Assembly: GCA_003169975.1 (NCBI GenBank)
Contig: PNAA01000036.1
Span: 124,001-188,000, forward strand
Origin: Spartobacteria bacterium
GTDB lineage: Bacteria; Verrucomicrobiota; Verrucomicrobiia; Chthoniobacterales; UBA10450
Direction: 5' to 3'
DNA length: 64,000 nucleotides
Below, one piece after another: positions 34,644-43,227 of this stretch. Positions within the stretch are counted from its first letter, which is position 1. Every line of letters begins with the position of its first letter. The position numbers and the translations under genes were made by a program. The notes beneath the pieces are model-generated. The model had not been told where the DNA came from and made no database searches. It saw nothing but the letters and a program-made list of their open reading frames with translations.

Positions 34644-35659
34644 GCCTTTTTCCCGGATGCGGTTTTTTTTGCGGGCGACACGCCCGCCTCTACACCGTTT
34701 GCGTAGGTGTAGTCGTAAAGCTCGTCGAGCGGCGGCTCCGGGCTTTCCTCGGCGAACTTCACGCTCGCCATCGCCTCTTCCTTGGCCCGCTTGTCCATTT
34801 TGTCGAACTGTTCGTTCGTCAGTTTTCCTTCCCGGGTGAGCTGCGCGCGCAGGCGCGTGATCGGATCGTCGAGCCGGTATTTCTCCAGTTCTTCCTTCGT
34901 CCGATAACTCGCCGGATCGGACATCGAATGGCCGCGATAACGATAAGTCCGCGCCTCGACAAAGGCCGGGTGGGGATCTTTCCGGATGGATGCGATGATC
35001 TCGCTCAGCTTGTCGCGCACCTCGCGGAAGTTCATCCCGTCCACGATCTCGCCCCGCATGTCGTAGCCCTCGGCGCGATCGACGATGTGCTCGAGCGAGG
35101 TCGAGCGTTTCACCGACGTGCCCATGGCGAAGAAGTTGTTTTCGCAGATGAATATGACCGGCAACTTGAAGAGGCCCGCCAGGTTCAACGCCTCGTGAAA
35201 ACCGCCCTGGTTGATCGCGCCGTCGCCGAAAAAGCAGAGCGTGACCCGGTCTTCCTTGCGGTATTTCGCCGCGAACGCCATCCCGGCCGCGAGCGGGACA
35301 TGCGCGCCGACGATGGCGTGGCCGCCATACATGTGATTGGCCTTGTCGAAATAATGCATCGACCCGCCGAGGCCGCGCGAACAGCCGGTCGCCTTGCCGA
35401 AAAGCTCTGCCATGCAGGCGTCCGCGCTCGTCCCACGGGCGAGGGCGTGGGCATGATCGCGATAGGCCGTGATGAGGTAATCGTCGGGCCGGGTGGCCGC
35501 GACCGCGCCGGTTACGACCGCTTCCTGCCCGATGTAAAGATGACAGAAGCCGCCGATTTTCTGCGCCTGATATTGCTGGCTCGCGCGCTCCTCGAAGCGG
35601 CGGATCAGCAGCATCGTCGCGAGCATCTCGACTTCGTCGCGTTGCTCCGGCGCCGGCAT
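34640..35659 (-). CDS. pdhA: Pyruvate dehydrogenase E1 component, alpha subunit
   Basis: 339 residues. The thiamine-diphosphate motif is GDGAINQGGFHEALNLA followed by FICENNFFAMGT; the phosphorylation-loop region YRYRGHSMSDPA is present. After the natural end (about 320) there is a tail containing VEAGVSPAKK, encoded by a palindromic element, and a Lys-rich end. It is the first gene of pdhA-pdhB-pdhC. The tail is unlikely to be needed for catalysis. Confidence 0.95.
   Translation of the reverse strand: MPAPEQRDEVEMLATMLLIRRFEERASQQYQAQKIGGFCHLYIGQEAVVTGAVAATRPDDYLITAYRDHAHALARGTSADACMAELFGKATGCSRGLGGSMHYFDKANHMYGGHAIVGAHVPLAAGMAFAAKYRKEDRVTLCFFGDGAINQGGFHEALNLAGLFKLPVIFICENNFFAMGTSVKRSTSLEHIVDRAEGYDMRGEIVDGMNFREVRDKLSEIIASIRKDPHPAFVEARTYRYRGHSMSDPASYRTKEELEKYRLDDPITRLRAQLTREGKLTNEQFDKMDKRAKEEAMASVKFAEESPEPPLDELYDYTYANGVEAGVSPAKKTASGKKA
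34667..34696. repeat. Coding palindromic unit in the pdhA tail
   Basis: GCGGGCGACACGCCCGCCTC followed by TACACC. On the minus strand it encodes VEAGVSPA. Same family as the units in the E2 linkers. Confidence 0.6.
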
Positions 35660-35664
35660 TTGAA

Positions 35665-36255
35665 TTAGTTAGGCAGCGGACGGGCAGCGCCCGCGGACAG
35701 CGCGGAGGGGCGCCGGCTCAAGCTCATGCAAGCGACAAAAAGGAGCGTGAACAGCAAATCGCTCACGAGCGAGTTGCGGAAAAACATCCAGGTCGGCGTC
35801 GCGCCATACTGCGGCAGACCGACGGTCAGCGCCTGGATCAACCCCGCGAGATTTTTGACATAACCGGGATCGGTCAACCAGGAAAACGCGTTCGTGATCG
35901 CGTAAAAAAGAGCGGACCCGGCGAGCGAGGCCGGGACGATGGTCTTGAGCGAAACGCGCCGGCTGATGGCCAGCCCGAGCAATCCGACCAGAGCGAAGGC
36001 GAAGTAGCGGCAAAAAATCAGCGGATCAAAGAGGGAAGCCCCATAATAAAAATCGAGGACGACGTCCGAAACGAGTAGCGCCGCGAAGGGCACGGCGAAC
36101 TTGTATTTCCTCGGGAAATAGATCGCGCTGCAAAGAGCGATCGCGGCGAGTGGCGCGAAATTCGAGAGCCAGGCGCTCCCGCCGCCCTGCACGATAATGG
36201 CTGTGGCGATGCGATAAACCACCGCGAGAAAGACAAGAAAAAGCGCAGAAATCAT
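35665..36255 (-). CDS. Multi-pass membrane protein (DUF6580-like)
   Basis: 196 residues with about five hydrophobic segments. Features common to this family: SNFAPLAAIALCSAIYFPRK near the N-terminus, VSDVVLDFYYG, and NAFSWLTDPGYVKNLAGLIQA with GLPQYGATPTWMFFRNSLVSDLLF towards the end. Function unknown; it recalls small-molecule or vitamin S-component permeases, but that is weak. ATG at 36255 is preferred over a TTG six bases upstream. It lies upstream of pdhA with five bases between, so it may head the pdh transcript. Confidence 0.75.
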   Translation of the reverse strand: MISALFLVFLAVVYRIATAIIVQGGGSAWLSNFAPLAAIALCSAIYFPRKYKFAVPFAALLVSDVVLDFYYGASLFDPLIFCRYFAFALVGLLGLAISRRVSLKTIVPASLAGSALFYAITNAFSWLTDPGYVKNLAGLIQALTVGLPQYGATPTWMFFRNSLVSDLLFTLLFVACMSLSRRPSALSAGAARPLPN

Positions 36256-36306
36256 CGGCAAAACTCAACTGTTCTGGACGAGATGCAATCGGGTTTTCTG
36301 CTTCCC

Positions 36307-36386
36307 GCTCTTGCTCCTGATCCTAATCGGCCTCGTGAATCGTCTCTCGTCCCGTTAGAATAGGATCAAGAGCAGGAACAGGATTA
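36307..36386. repeat. Imperfect inverted array of GCTCTT/GATCCT hexamers
   Basis: GCTCTTGCTCCTGATCCTAA (36307-36326) is mirrored by TAGGATCAAGAGCAGG and AACAGGATTAGG (36361-36388), which contains the stop TAA of rpsT. The same short words occur in shuffled order in both arms. It may serve as a bidirectional terminator between rpsT and the DUF6580-like gene. Confidence 0.55.
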
Positions 36387-36629
36387 GGAAGCTTTGGCGG
36401 CGGCTTTATTCAGGCGGGCCTTGCGGCGATTGGCCACATTCTTGTGAATGATCCCCCGCTTCGCCGCTTTATCGAGCGCGGAGACGAGCGCGCGGCTCTC
36501 CTCCGGTTTTCCACCGCCTGTCGCGTGCCGTTTGGTGAGCGAACGAAGATTGGTAATGACGCTGCGATTGCGCAGAGTGCGGCGCGGACTTTGGCGAGCG
36601 CGTTTGGCGGCAGATTTGGAGTTGGCCAT
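36384..36629 (-). CDS. rpsT: 30S ribosomal protein S20
   Basis: 81 residues, very basic and helical: MANSKSAAKRARQSPRRTLRN at the start, then HKNVANRRKARLNKAAAKAS at the end, the classical S20 pattern. It is a single gene divergent from the DUF456 gene. Its stop codon lies inside a hexamer-type inverted repeat. Confidence 0.97.
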   Translation of the reverse strand: MANSKSAAKRARQSPRRTLRNRSVITNLRSLTKRHATGGGKPEESRALVSALDKAAKRGIIHKNVANRRKARLNKAAAKAS

Positions 36630-36743
36630 GGATCAGAATTTTTGTGGACGGGCAGGCTCGCGGACAGGCGCAGGCTTGTCAAGCCGGGCGAACCGACTGC
36701 CTAACGACTCGCCGTGAGCAGCACGCAGGGCTACTCTCGCGCG

Positions 36744-37232
36744 ATGGAACTCTTCTGGTGGAGCGTGACGCTGGTCCTGATGGCCTTCGGCCTCATCGGC
36801 ACGGTGTTGCCGATGTTTCCAGGAACAACCGTCATCCTCGCCGCGGCAATCATGCACCGCTTCATGCTCGGGCCAGCGAAAAGCATCGGCGAGTGGAGCA
36901 TCGCCCTGTTAGTCACGCTGACCCTGGTCTCCTACGCGCTCGATCTGGTCGCCGGGCATTATGGCGCGCGGCGTTTCGGCGCGAGCCGTTGGGGCGTTGC
37001 CGGCGCGGTTGTCGGAGCGATCATTGGCCTGTTCTTCGGCCTGCCCGGACTCCTTGTTGGGCCGATCATCGGCGCGGTCGCGGGCGAAATAATCAGTGGT
37101 AAACGCCTCGTCGCCGCGGGTCGCGCCGGCTGGGGGACGTTGTTAGGCAATCTCGCCGGGATGCTGGGCAAACTCGTCATCGCGTTCGCGATGGTAAGCT
37201 GGTTCCTGGTCGCCGCGCCGGCGCCGTTTTAG
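36744..37232 (+). CDS. DUF456 family membrane protein
   Basis: 162 residues with four to five membrane segments. The DUF456 signature is clear: GLIGTVLPMFPGTTVILAAAIMH near the start and GARRFGASRWGVAGAVVGAIIGLFFGLPGLLVGPIIGAVAGE in the middle (Gly-rich glycine-zipper-like helices). Function unknown. ATG at 36744 (MELFWW) is preferred; a GTG at 36714 adds 10 residues. It converges with a CHAP-like gene. Confidence 0.86.
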   Translation: MELFWWSVTLVLMAFGLIGTVLPMFPGTTVILAAAIMHRFMLGPAKSIGEWSIALLVTLTLVSYALDLVAGHYGARRFGASRWGVAGAVVGAIIGLFFGLPGLLVGPIIGAVAGEIISGKRLVAAGRAGWGTLLGNLAGMLGKLVIAFAMVSWFLVAAPAPF

Positions 37233-37249
37233 AGGATCACAGCTCCCGT

Positions 37250-37789
37250 TTAGGAAGAGGTTTTTGCGTAGACCCCGATCAACGGCCGGCGGGAGGGCGT
37301 CGGTGTCCGGAAATCGCTCACGAATCCGTGCGCGGTGCGAATCTCAACATGCCCGGCGGCGCGACCGGATCCATAAACCAGCACGGCGCCGATCGGAGCC
37401 TGATAGGGGTCATAGACCGCGAGGCGCTTAAATCCATAGCGCTGCACCAGCTCGTCGCCGGCCTGTCGCGCGAGCGCGGATTGCGGATAGGAATTGACCG
37501 CGCCAGAAGCAAACAACGCCTCTTTCACGTAACGCCAGCAACGCATTTTCGAATGCGCATGGGCCCGCTCCTCAGCGATCGTGGCGGCGCGCGCCAGACT
37601 CGGATCGAGGTGCGGAAAAGGATTCCTCGTCTTGCCGGTAAAACGCGAGATGATGGACGCCGACTGCACTTTGCCCCGCGCATCGACATAGACAAAACGC
37701 GTCTCCGATTTCGAGAGACCGGCGGCTCGTGTGCTCGAGAGAGCGAGGGCGCAGCAGCTAATGGAAAGGAAAAAATGAAAACGAGACAC
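37250..37789 (-). CDS. Exported CHAP-like protein
   Basis: About 179 residues. After a signal sequence (FFLSISCCALALSSTRAAG), the C-terminal half resembles a CHAP/NlpC-type amidase: Cys in MRCWRYVKEAL, then GAVLVYGSGRAAGHVEI with a possible catalytic His, ending in RRPLIGVYAK. That suggests a peptidoglycan-acting enzyme, but the match is by motif order only. The start is uncertain: GTG at 37789 begins just before the signal; a TTG at 37834 would add 15 residues; no ATG is available. Confidence 0.65.
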   Translation of the reverse strand: MSRFHFFLSISCCALALSSTRAAGLSKSETRFVYVDARGKVQSASIISRFTGKTRNPFPHLDPSLARAATIAEERAHAHSKMRCWRYVKEALFASGAVNSYPQSALARQAGDELVQRYGFKRLAVYDPYQAPIGAVLVYGSGRAAGHVEIRTAHGFVSDFRTPTPSRRPLIGVYAKTSS

Positions 37790-37925
37790 GCGAAGGAGGT
37801 TTATGCAGGCAACTCTGGTGCCGCGCAACCACAAATTTCTTGCCGGGGCATTTAATTTTTGGTGGCGCGATCAGATGCGAGGCAAAAAATCGGGGTTTTG
37901 CGGCGGCCTTTCGCGCTCGGCCGCA

Positions 37926-38554
37926 TTCTGAAACGGGCACCGCCGGCACGTTTATCCATGGAATCTGACCAACAACAATAATGGTGGCAGCAATTTTGCC
38001 GGATATTTCCTTGGCGACTCGACAGCGGGCTCCGGCAACATCAATACGGGCGGTGTTTCGTTCGGAATCTACCCAATCCCAGCACCGCTCTTGCGGACGC
38101 GATTCGCAGCTTTGGCTCGACCCTGTCCCCGGGGCAGACCTTCTTGCTCGATATCGCGGTCAACTTCCGCAACGGGAACAAAGGCTTCTCGCTCTTCGAC
38201 GGGGGCACCCAGACTTTTAACCTGAACGTCGGCGGCGACGATTATCAGATCAACGGGGCGCGCATCGGCGCGGCCTACAGCTCGACCGCGATCTTCAGCC
38301 TCTCCCACACCCAAACCAGTCTGACCGCCGGGACTTATTCAGTTCTCTACAACAGCAACACTTACATTGGCGGCTTCACCGGCGTGGCCAGTGGATTTAA
38401 GCTCTACAACTCCGGCGCCGACAATGGTGACCCCGCGAACAATTTGTATTTCAATAATCTCTCCATCGTGCCCGAACCTTCGAGCCTCACGCTCCTGGCC
38501 GGCCCGGCTCTTCTCGGGGCGTGCTTCTTCGCACGCCGCCGACGCATCGCTTAA
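37926..38554 (+). pseudogene. PEP-CTERM protein remnant (5' truncated, frameshifted)
   Basis: The first reading frame from about 37959 gives WNLTNNNNGGSNFAGYFLGD and later NTGGVSFGIY; near 38060 the homologous reading continues in another frame as NPSTALADAIRSFGSTL, then GQTFLLDIAVNFRNGNKGF, NLYFNNLSIVPEPSSLTLLAG and an RRRR tail. The C-terminal VPEPS plus hydrophobic helix plus Arg cluster is the PEP-CTERM sorting signal of exported proteins processed by exosortase. The N-terminal signal peptide and about the first third are missing, and at least one frameshift is present. Only the part from 38144 is an open frame with an ATG. A terminator follows directly. Confidence 0.75.
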
Positions 38555-38576
38555 AGCTGTCCGGTTTGGTATGGGG

Positions 38577-38607
38577 AAAGCCCGTCTCGATGACGGGCTT
38601 TCTTTTT
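38577..38607 (+). terminator. Intrinsic terminator after the PEP-CTERM remnant
   Basis: AAAGCCCGTC and GACGGGCTTT form a perfect 10-base stem with a five-base loop, followed by CTTTTTG. A textbook rho-independent terminator. Confidence 0.9.
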
Positions 38608-38643
38608 GTCTCGGAACGTCGCCGTGGCGGGACGAAGCGTTCT

Positions 38644-39903
38644 TCAGCCCACCACCCGGCCGGTCACTTCGCCGAAGCCGACCCGGTAGCCGTCGCCCTC
38701 GCACCAGCCGCTGATCGTTAGGCGATCGCCGTCCTCGAGCCATTTGCGCGTCTCGCCACCCGGCAGTTGCAACGGGTTGGCCCCGCGCCAGGTAAGCTCG
38801 AGCATGCTGCCGCGTTCGTCTTCCGCCGGGCCGCTGATCGTCCCGCTGGCCAGCAAATCACCCGGCTGGAGGTTGCATCCGCCCACGGTGTGATGAGCGA
38901 GCTGTTGCGCCATGCTCCAGTAGAGGTTTTGGAAATTGCTTCGCGTGATCGTCTGCGGCGCGCTCATCTTCGCGGTCTGCAACTGCGCTTCCAACCGAAT
39001 ATCGAAGGTGAAGTCGTTAGGCGCGCGCAGGTAAGGAAGCGGCGGGGGGTCTTGCGCCGGCAGCGGTTTGCGAAAAGGCTCGAGCGCTTCCAGCGTCACT
39101 ACCCAGGGCGAAATGCTGGTGCAGAAATTCTTCGCCAGGAACGGACCGAGCGGCTGGTATTCCCACGTCTGGATGTCGCGCGCGCTCCAGTCATTCATCA
39201 AGACGAGCCCGAAAATATGATCGATCGCCTCCGCGATTGGCACCGGCTCGCCGAGCTGGTTCGGCGGTCCGATGAAGAAGGCGGTCTCGAGCTCGAAATC
39301 GAGCGCGCGGCTCGCGCTGAAAATCGGCGCCTCGGCGTCGGGCGGCTTGATTTGACCGTGCGGCCGGCGCACCTCGGCCCCGCTCGGGACGATGGAACTG
39401 GCACGGCCGTGGTAGGCAATCGGCAGCCATTTCCAATTCGGCATGAGCGCGTTCTCCGGCCCGCGGAACATGGTGCCGACGTTGAAGGCGTGGTGATAGG
39501 AAGAATAGAAATCGGTGTAATCGCCGATCCGCGCCGGCAATTGCATCGTGATTTCTTTTTGTTGATGAAACGCCCGGGCGCGCAAGGCGTGGTTATCGCG
39601 CAGGATGGCCGTGTCGGCCGCGAGGAGATGTTGCAGCACCTCGCGCGTCTTGCGCCAGGCCGGACGATCGAGCGCCAGAAACGCATTCAGCGAATCGCCG
39701 GCGAAGATGGCGCGCGGGCCAAAATCCAGTGCCCGAAAATAGCCGCCCTCCTCGAGCACCGCGAGGTCAAGCACGAGGTCGCCGATCGCCACGCCGGCGC
39801 GCGCGGCGCCGTCGTTAGGCCGAAAGATTCCGTAGGGCAGATTCTGAAGCGAAAAATGAGACTCCGGCGCGACCTCGATAAACGAACGGAGCAGTGTAGG
39901 CAT
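38644..39903 (-). CDS. fahA: Fumarylacetoacetase
   Basis: Last enzyme of tyrosine/phenylalanine breakdown: cleaves fumarylacetoacetate to fumarate and acetoacetate. 419 residues, same length as the animal enzyme. Active-site motifs: RIGDYTDFYSSYHHAFNVGTMFRG, LPIAYHGRASSIV, ELETAFFIGPPN, LMNDWSARDIQTWEYQPLGPFLAKNF and GDLLASGTISG. The metal-binding Asp and Glu in these blocks are present. No hmgA or hppD is next to it. The gene upstream on the same strand is a conserved hypothetical, with a palindromic element between. Confidence 0.96.
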   Translation of the reverse strand: MPTLLRSFIEVAPESHFSLQNLPYGIFRPNDGAARAGVAIGDLVLDLAVLEEGGYFRALDFGPRAIFAGDSLNAFLALDRPAWRKTREVLQHLLAADTAILRDNHALRARAFHQQKEITMQLPARIGDYTDFYSSYHHAFNVGTMFRGPENALMPNWKWLPIAYHGRASSIVPSGAEVRRPHGQIKPPDAEAPIFSASRALDFELETAFFIGPPNQLGEPVPIAEAIDHIFGLVLMNDWSARDIQTWEYQPLGPFLAKNFCTSISPWVVTLEALEPFRKPLPAQDPPPLPYLRAPNDFTFDIRLEAQLQTAKMSAPQTITRSNFQNLYWSMAQQLAHHTVGGCNLQPGDLLASGTISGPAEDERGSMLELTWRGANPLQLPGGETRKWLEDGDRLTISGWCEGDGYRVGFGEVTGRVVG

Positions 39904-39916
39904 AATGACAGTTTAT

Positions 39917-40000
39917 TTGTAGGGCGGGCGCTTCGCCTGCCCGGATTCCATATGGTCGCGCTTGCACGCCAAGCGGGCAGGCGCAGCGCCCGCCCTGCAA
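39917..40000. repeat. Palindromic element, family C (TTGTAGGGCGGGC ends)
   Basis: Left end TTGTAGGGCGGGCGC, right end GCGCCCGCCCTGCAA (one mismatch), with GCTTCGCCTGCCC / GGGCAGGCGCAGC inside. A second copy is at 43231-43319. It lies in the 120 bases between fahA and the gene upstream. Confidence 0.8.
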
Positions 40001-40023
40001 TGCCATCTCTCCTCAGGCATCAT

Positions 40024-40923
40024 TCAGAATATGCCGAGCGCCCGCAGGTCGTCGCGCGGCTCATCGAAGCTGCAACTGCCTAACGACGTCACCAGGCGGC
40101 GACGCGCGGTGATTTGCGCCGTCGTGATTTTCCAATCGCGCCAGCGAAAGGCCTCCTCACCGAAAGCGAACGAGCCTGCGCTTTCGTCCGCCAGCATTTC
40201 CTGGGTCTGGGCTTCGCTCCAGCGATGCTCGGCCGCGAGCACGCCGGCGCCGAGGACGTTGAGGAAGCCATGCATTTTCGTTCCGACACTTTGGTGAAAA
40301 AGTCGAACCGGATGGTGCAACCCGGCGGTAAACTTGATCGGTACGCGGTGCCGCACCGCGGCAACGAGGGCACGGGCGATTTGCCCATCGGTCGGGAAGG
40401 CGCCCGCGCTCACGCCGCCAGTGCGGAGCTTGAAACCCGCGCCGCTGCTCGCGAGCGCCTCGATCGTCGAGGCGGCGGCATCGGCGGGCGCTTCCCAGAA
40501 GACGTTCAGCGCCAGGTCGCCCAGGGTCGCGCGCGCCACCCCTAACGACGCCGCGACCGGCCCCGGTGGCAACGGCATTTCAAACTGCGCGATCGAGACT
40601 ACCCCCTCGTGCTTCGTCGAAAATTCCTTGATCGCTTTCGCCGCCTTCTCCAGCGCGGGACGGAAGTCCGCCGCTTTCGCCGTCTTCGGTCCGAGCGCGG
40701 AGATTTGCAGCGGATGCTCCTGCTCGAACTGCTTCAGTTGCGCGCGCGCCGCGGCAAATTTCGCGACCGGCAAAATAAAAGCGCCGAGCATCCAGCGGTC
40801 CGGCGAACGCACGTAGCCCGCCTGGTTGCGCAGCGCCGGCTCAAGCGCGAGATCAGCCGGCGGGAAGAGTCCCGCGTAATCAATCGCGTGGGCGAGCAGA
40901 GCCCGTAAGGAAGCAGACGACAT
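40024..40923 (-). CDS. Conserved hypothetical protein upstream of fahA
   Basis: 299 residues, soluble, no signal peptide. It starts LRALLAHAIDYAGLFPPADL and contains GFKLRTGGVSAGAFPTDGQIARAL and VPIKFTAGLHHPVRLF, then GFLNVLGAGVLAA. The strand-helix alternation and the Lys/Thr-rich loops suggest a TIM-barrel-type fold, but no catalytic assignment is possible. It is on the same strand as fahA, 120 bases upstream, so it may take part in aromatic amino-acid catabolism (inference). Confidence 0.7.
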   Translation of the reverse strand: MSSASLRALLAHAIDYAGLFPPADLALEPALRNQAGYVRSPDRWMLGAFILPVAKFAAARAQLKQFEQEHPLQISALGPKTAKAADFRPALEKAAKAIKEFSTKHEGVVSIAQFEMPLPPGPVAASLGVARATLGDLALNVFWEAPADAAASTIEALASSGAGFKLRTGGVSAGAFPTDGQIARALVAAVRHRVPIKFTAGLHHPVRLFHQSVGTKMHGFLNVLGAGVLAAEHRWSEAQTQEMLADESAGSFAFGEEAFRWRDWKITTAQITARRRLVTSLGSCSFDEPRDDLRALGIF

Positions 40924-41035
40924 CGGGAGAACTCAACGGCGCAATCGCTGCGTTCGTCAACCAGCGGAATTTTTTTTGGAACCGAATCTGGCACTTTGAA
41001 GCGTAAATCCCTCGCGGCGCACGATTCATCGGACG

Positions 41036-42184
41036 GTGGAAATCGAGCTCGAAAAAGAAGTCTCCCGTTCCGACGACGCCGGAGATCCGACCGGGAACAC
41101 GATCGTCACGCCGCGGGTGCGGGTGCACGATCTCCTGCAGCGGCCTTTCGATGTGCGTTCGGTCGCCCTCACCGGGCTCTTTCTCCTTGCGATTTTTTAC
41201 ACGATCTATTTTTTGCGGTCGCTTCTTCTCCCGCTCGTCCTCGCGCTCCTTCTGAGCTACCTCCTCCGACCGATCGTGCGCGGTCTGGCAAAGCTTAAGA
41301 TCCATCCGCTCATCGGCAGTGCCTTGCTCCTCCTCTCGCTCGTCGGCGGGATCGGCTACGGTGCATCATTTCTGGCCGCACCGGCCGCCGGCTGGATCGA
41401 AAAAGCGCCTTACAGTCTGCGGCAGTTGCAACAGCGTCTCACGCCTTTCAAAAAACCGATGGCCAAGGTCGCGCAGGCGAGCGGCGCGATCGAAAACCTG
41501 ACCGCAACCGAACCCGCCCCGGCGCAAACACCGACCGTGGAGGTAAAACAGCACCCGATTTCGGAAGGGCTTTACGCGCACACCACGGAGTTCCTGGTGA
41601 GCATGTTGACGATGCTCATCCTGCTTTATTTCCTGCTCGCCTACGACGGTGTTTTCCTCGCCAAGCTGATCAAGCTCATGCCGACCCTTTCGGATAAAAA
41701 GCGTGCAGTCTCTATCGCGCGCGAAATCGAAGCCCAGATCTCGCGCTACCTTTTTACCATCACGATCATCAATCTCTGTCTCGGGATCGCGGTCGGGACG
41801 GCGGTGGGATTGTTAGGCCTGCCCAACCCGCTGATGTGGGGCGTGCTCGTCGCACTGCTCAATTTCATCCCCTACCTCGGAGCGCTCACCGGGATCGGCT
41901 GCATGCTGCTGGGCGCACTGCTCAGCTTCGATAGCCTGGGATTTGCGCTGATTTTCCCGGCCACTTACCTCGTGCTCGCGTCACTCGAGGGAAACTTCGT
42001 CACGCCCTTCGTCATGGGCCGTTCGCTCACCCTCAACCCGGTGCTCGTGCTTCTCTCGCTCACTTTCTGGGGCTGGATGTGGGGCATCGTCGGCATCATC
42101 CTGGCCGTCCCGATCCTGGCCGCGTTCAAGATTTTCTGCGGCCACATCAAGCCGATGGAGCCGTTGGCCGAATTCATGAGCTGA
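41036..42184 (+). CDS. AI-2E family transporter (PerM-type permease)
   Basis: 382-residue membrane protein of the UPF0118 family. Two N-terminal segments (TGLFLLAIFYTIYFLRSLLLPLVLALLLSYLLRP) are followed by a periplasmic part with a Pro/Thr-rich loop, then a C-terminal bundle including LLGLPNPLMWGVLVALLNFIPYLG, the family signature, and VLLSLTFWGWMWGIVGIILAVP. Substrates vary in this family, so export of autoinducer-2 is not established. It starts with GTG; there is no ATG nearby. HemB follows after 56 bases. Confidence 0.88.
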   Translation: MEIELEKEVSRSDDAGDPTGNTIVTPRVRVHDLLQRPFDVRSVALTGLFLLAIFYTIYFLRSLLLPLVLALLLSYLLRPIVRGLAKLKIHPLIGSALLLLSLVGGIGYGASFLAAPAAGWIEKAPYSLRQLQQRLTPFKKPMAKVAQASGAIENLTATEPAPAQTPTVEVKQHPISEGLYAHTTEFLVSMLTMLILLYFLLAYDGVFLAKLIKLMPTLSDKKRAVSIAREIEAQISRYLFTITIINLCLGIAVGTAVGLLGLPNPLMWGVLVALLNFIPYLGALTGIGCMLLGALLSFDSLGFALIFPATYLVLASLEGNFVTPFVMGRSLTLNPVLVLLSLTFWGWMWGIVGIILAVPILAAFKIFCGHIKPMEPLAEFMS

Positions 42185-42240
42185 TCGGTCCCGCGAGCGC
42201 CACGCTTGCGACGCCGAATCCGTGCGCGTAGCCTCGGCCT

Positions 42241-43227
42241 GTGAGGAAATTGGTTCATCGCCCACGGCGTCTGCGGCGCACCGCGGCCCTGCGCAATCTC
42301 GTCCGCGAAACCAACCTCGGCCCGCACGATTTCATCCTCCCGCTTTTCGTGAGCGAGAAAATCAGCGCCCGCCGCGCGATCAGCAGCATGCCGGGCGTCG
42401 AGCAATTCGCGCCTAACGAAATCGCCGCCGAAGCGGCGCGCGCCGCCGCCGCCGGTTTGCAGGCCGTTCTGCTCTTCGGCATCCCGCGCGAAAAAGACGA
42501 AGCCGCTTCCGGCGCTTACGCCGAAAAGGGCGTCGTCCAGCAAGCCATCCGCGCGATCAAGGCCGCATCCCCCGAACTGCTCGTCATCACCGACGTCTGC
42601 CTCTGCGAATACATGAGCCATGGGCATTGCGGCGTCACCCGGATCGACGGTGACCACTTCCACGTCCTGAACGACGAGAGCGTGGAACTGCTTGTGAAAA
42701 CATCCCTTTCCCACGCCGCGGCCGGCGCCGATCTCGTCGCGCCGAGCGACATGATGGACGGCCGCATCGGCGCGATCCGCGGAGCGCTCGACGCCGCCGG
42801 CTACGATCAGACCGGGATCATGAGCTACGCCGCGAAATTCGCCTCCGCCTTTTACGGCCCGTTTCGCGAAGCCGCCGAGAGCCCGCCGCAGTTCGGCGAC
42901 CGGCGTGGCTATCAAATGGATCCGGCGAACGCCGCGGAAGCGCTCCGCGAAGTCGCCCTCGACGTCGCCGAAGGGGCGGACATCGTCCTGGTGAAACCGG
43001 CGCTGCCCTATCTCGACATCCTCTGGCGCGTGCGCGAGCGTTTTGGCCTAACGACGGCGGCCTATCACGTGAGCGGCGAATACGCGATGGTCAAAGCCGC
43101 CGCTGAAAAGGGCTGGCTCGACGAGCGCCAGGCGGTGCTCGAAATCATGACCGGCCTGAAGCGCGCCGGCGCCGATCTCATCATCACCTATTGGGCGAAG
43201 GAGCTGGCGGAATGGACGCGTCGTTAG
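42241..43227 (+). CDS. hemB: Delta-aminolevulinic acid dehydratase (porphobilinogen synthase)
   Basis: Condenses two 5-aminolevulinate molecules to porphobilinogen in haem synthesis. 328 residues. The zinc-site cysteine cluster is DVCLCEYMSHGHCG, so this is a zinc-dependent form. The Schiff-base lysines are in SYAAKFASAFYGPFR and LVKPALPYLD; HVSGEYAMVKAAAEKGW follows. GTG at 42241 (MRKLVHRPRRLRR) gives a basic N-terminus; the conserved part begins LRNLVRETNL. The TAG stop overlaps an octamer (43221) and is followed at once by a palindromic element. Confidence 0.96.
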   Translation: MRKLVHRPRRLRRTAALRNLVRETNLGPHDFILPLFVSEKISARRAISSMPGVEQFAPNEIAAEAARAAAAGLQAVLLFGIPREKDEAASGAYAEKGVVQQAIRAIKAASPELLVITDVCLCEYMSHGHCGVTRIDGDHFHVLNDESVELLVKTSLSHAAAGADLVAPSDMMDGRIGAIRGALDAAGYDQTGIMSYAAKFASAFYGPFREAAESPPQFGDRRGYQMDPANAAEALREVALDVAEGADIVLVKPALPYLDILWRVRERFGLTTAAYHVSGEYAMVKAAAEKGWLDERQAVLEIMTGLKRAGADLIITYWAKELAEWTRR

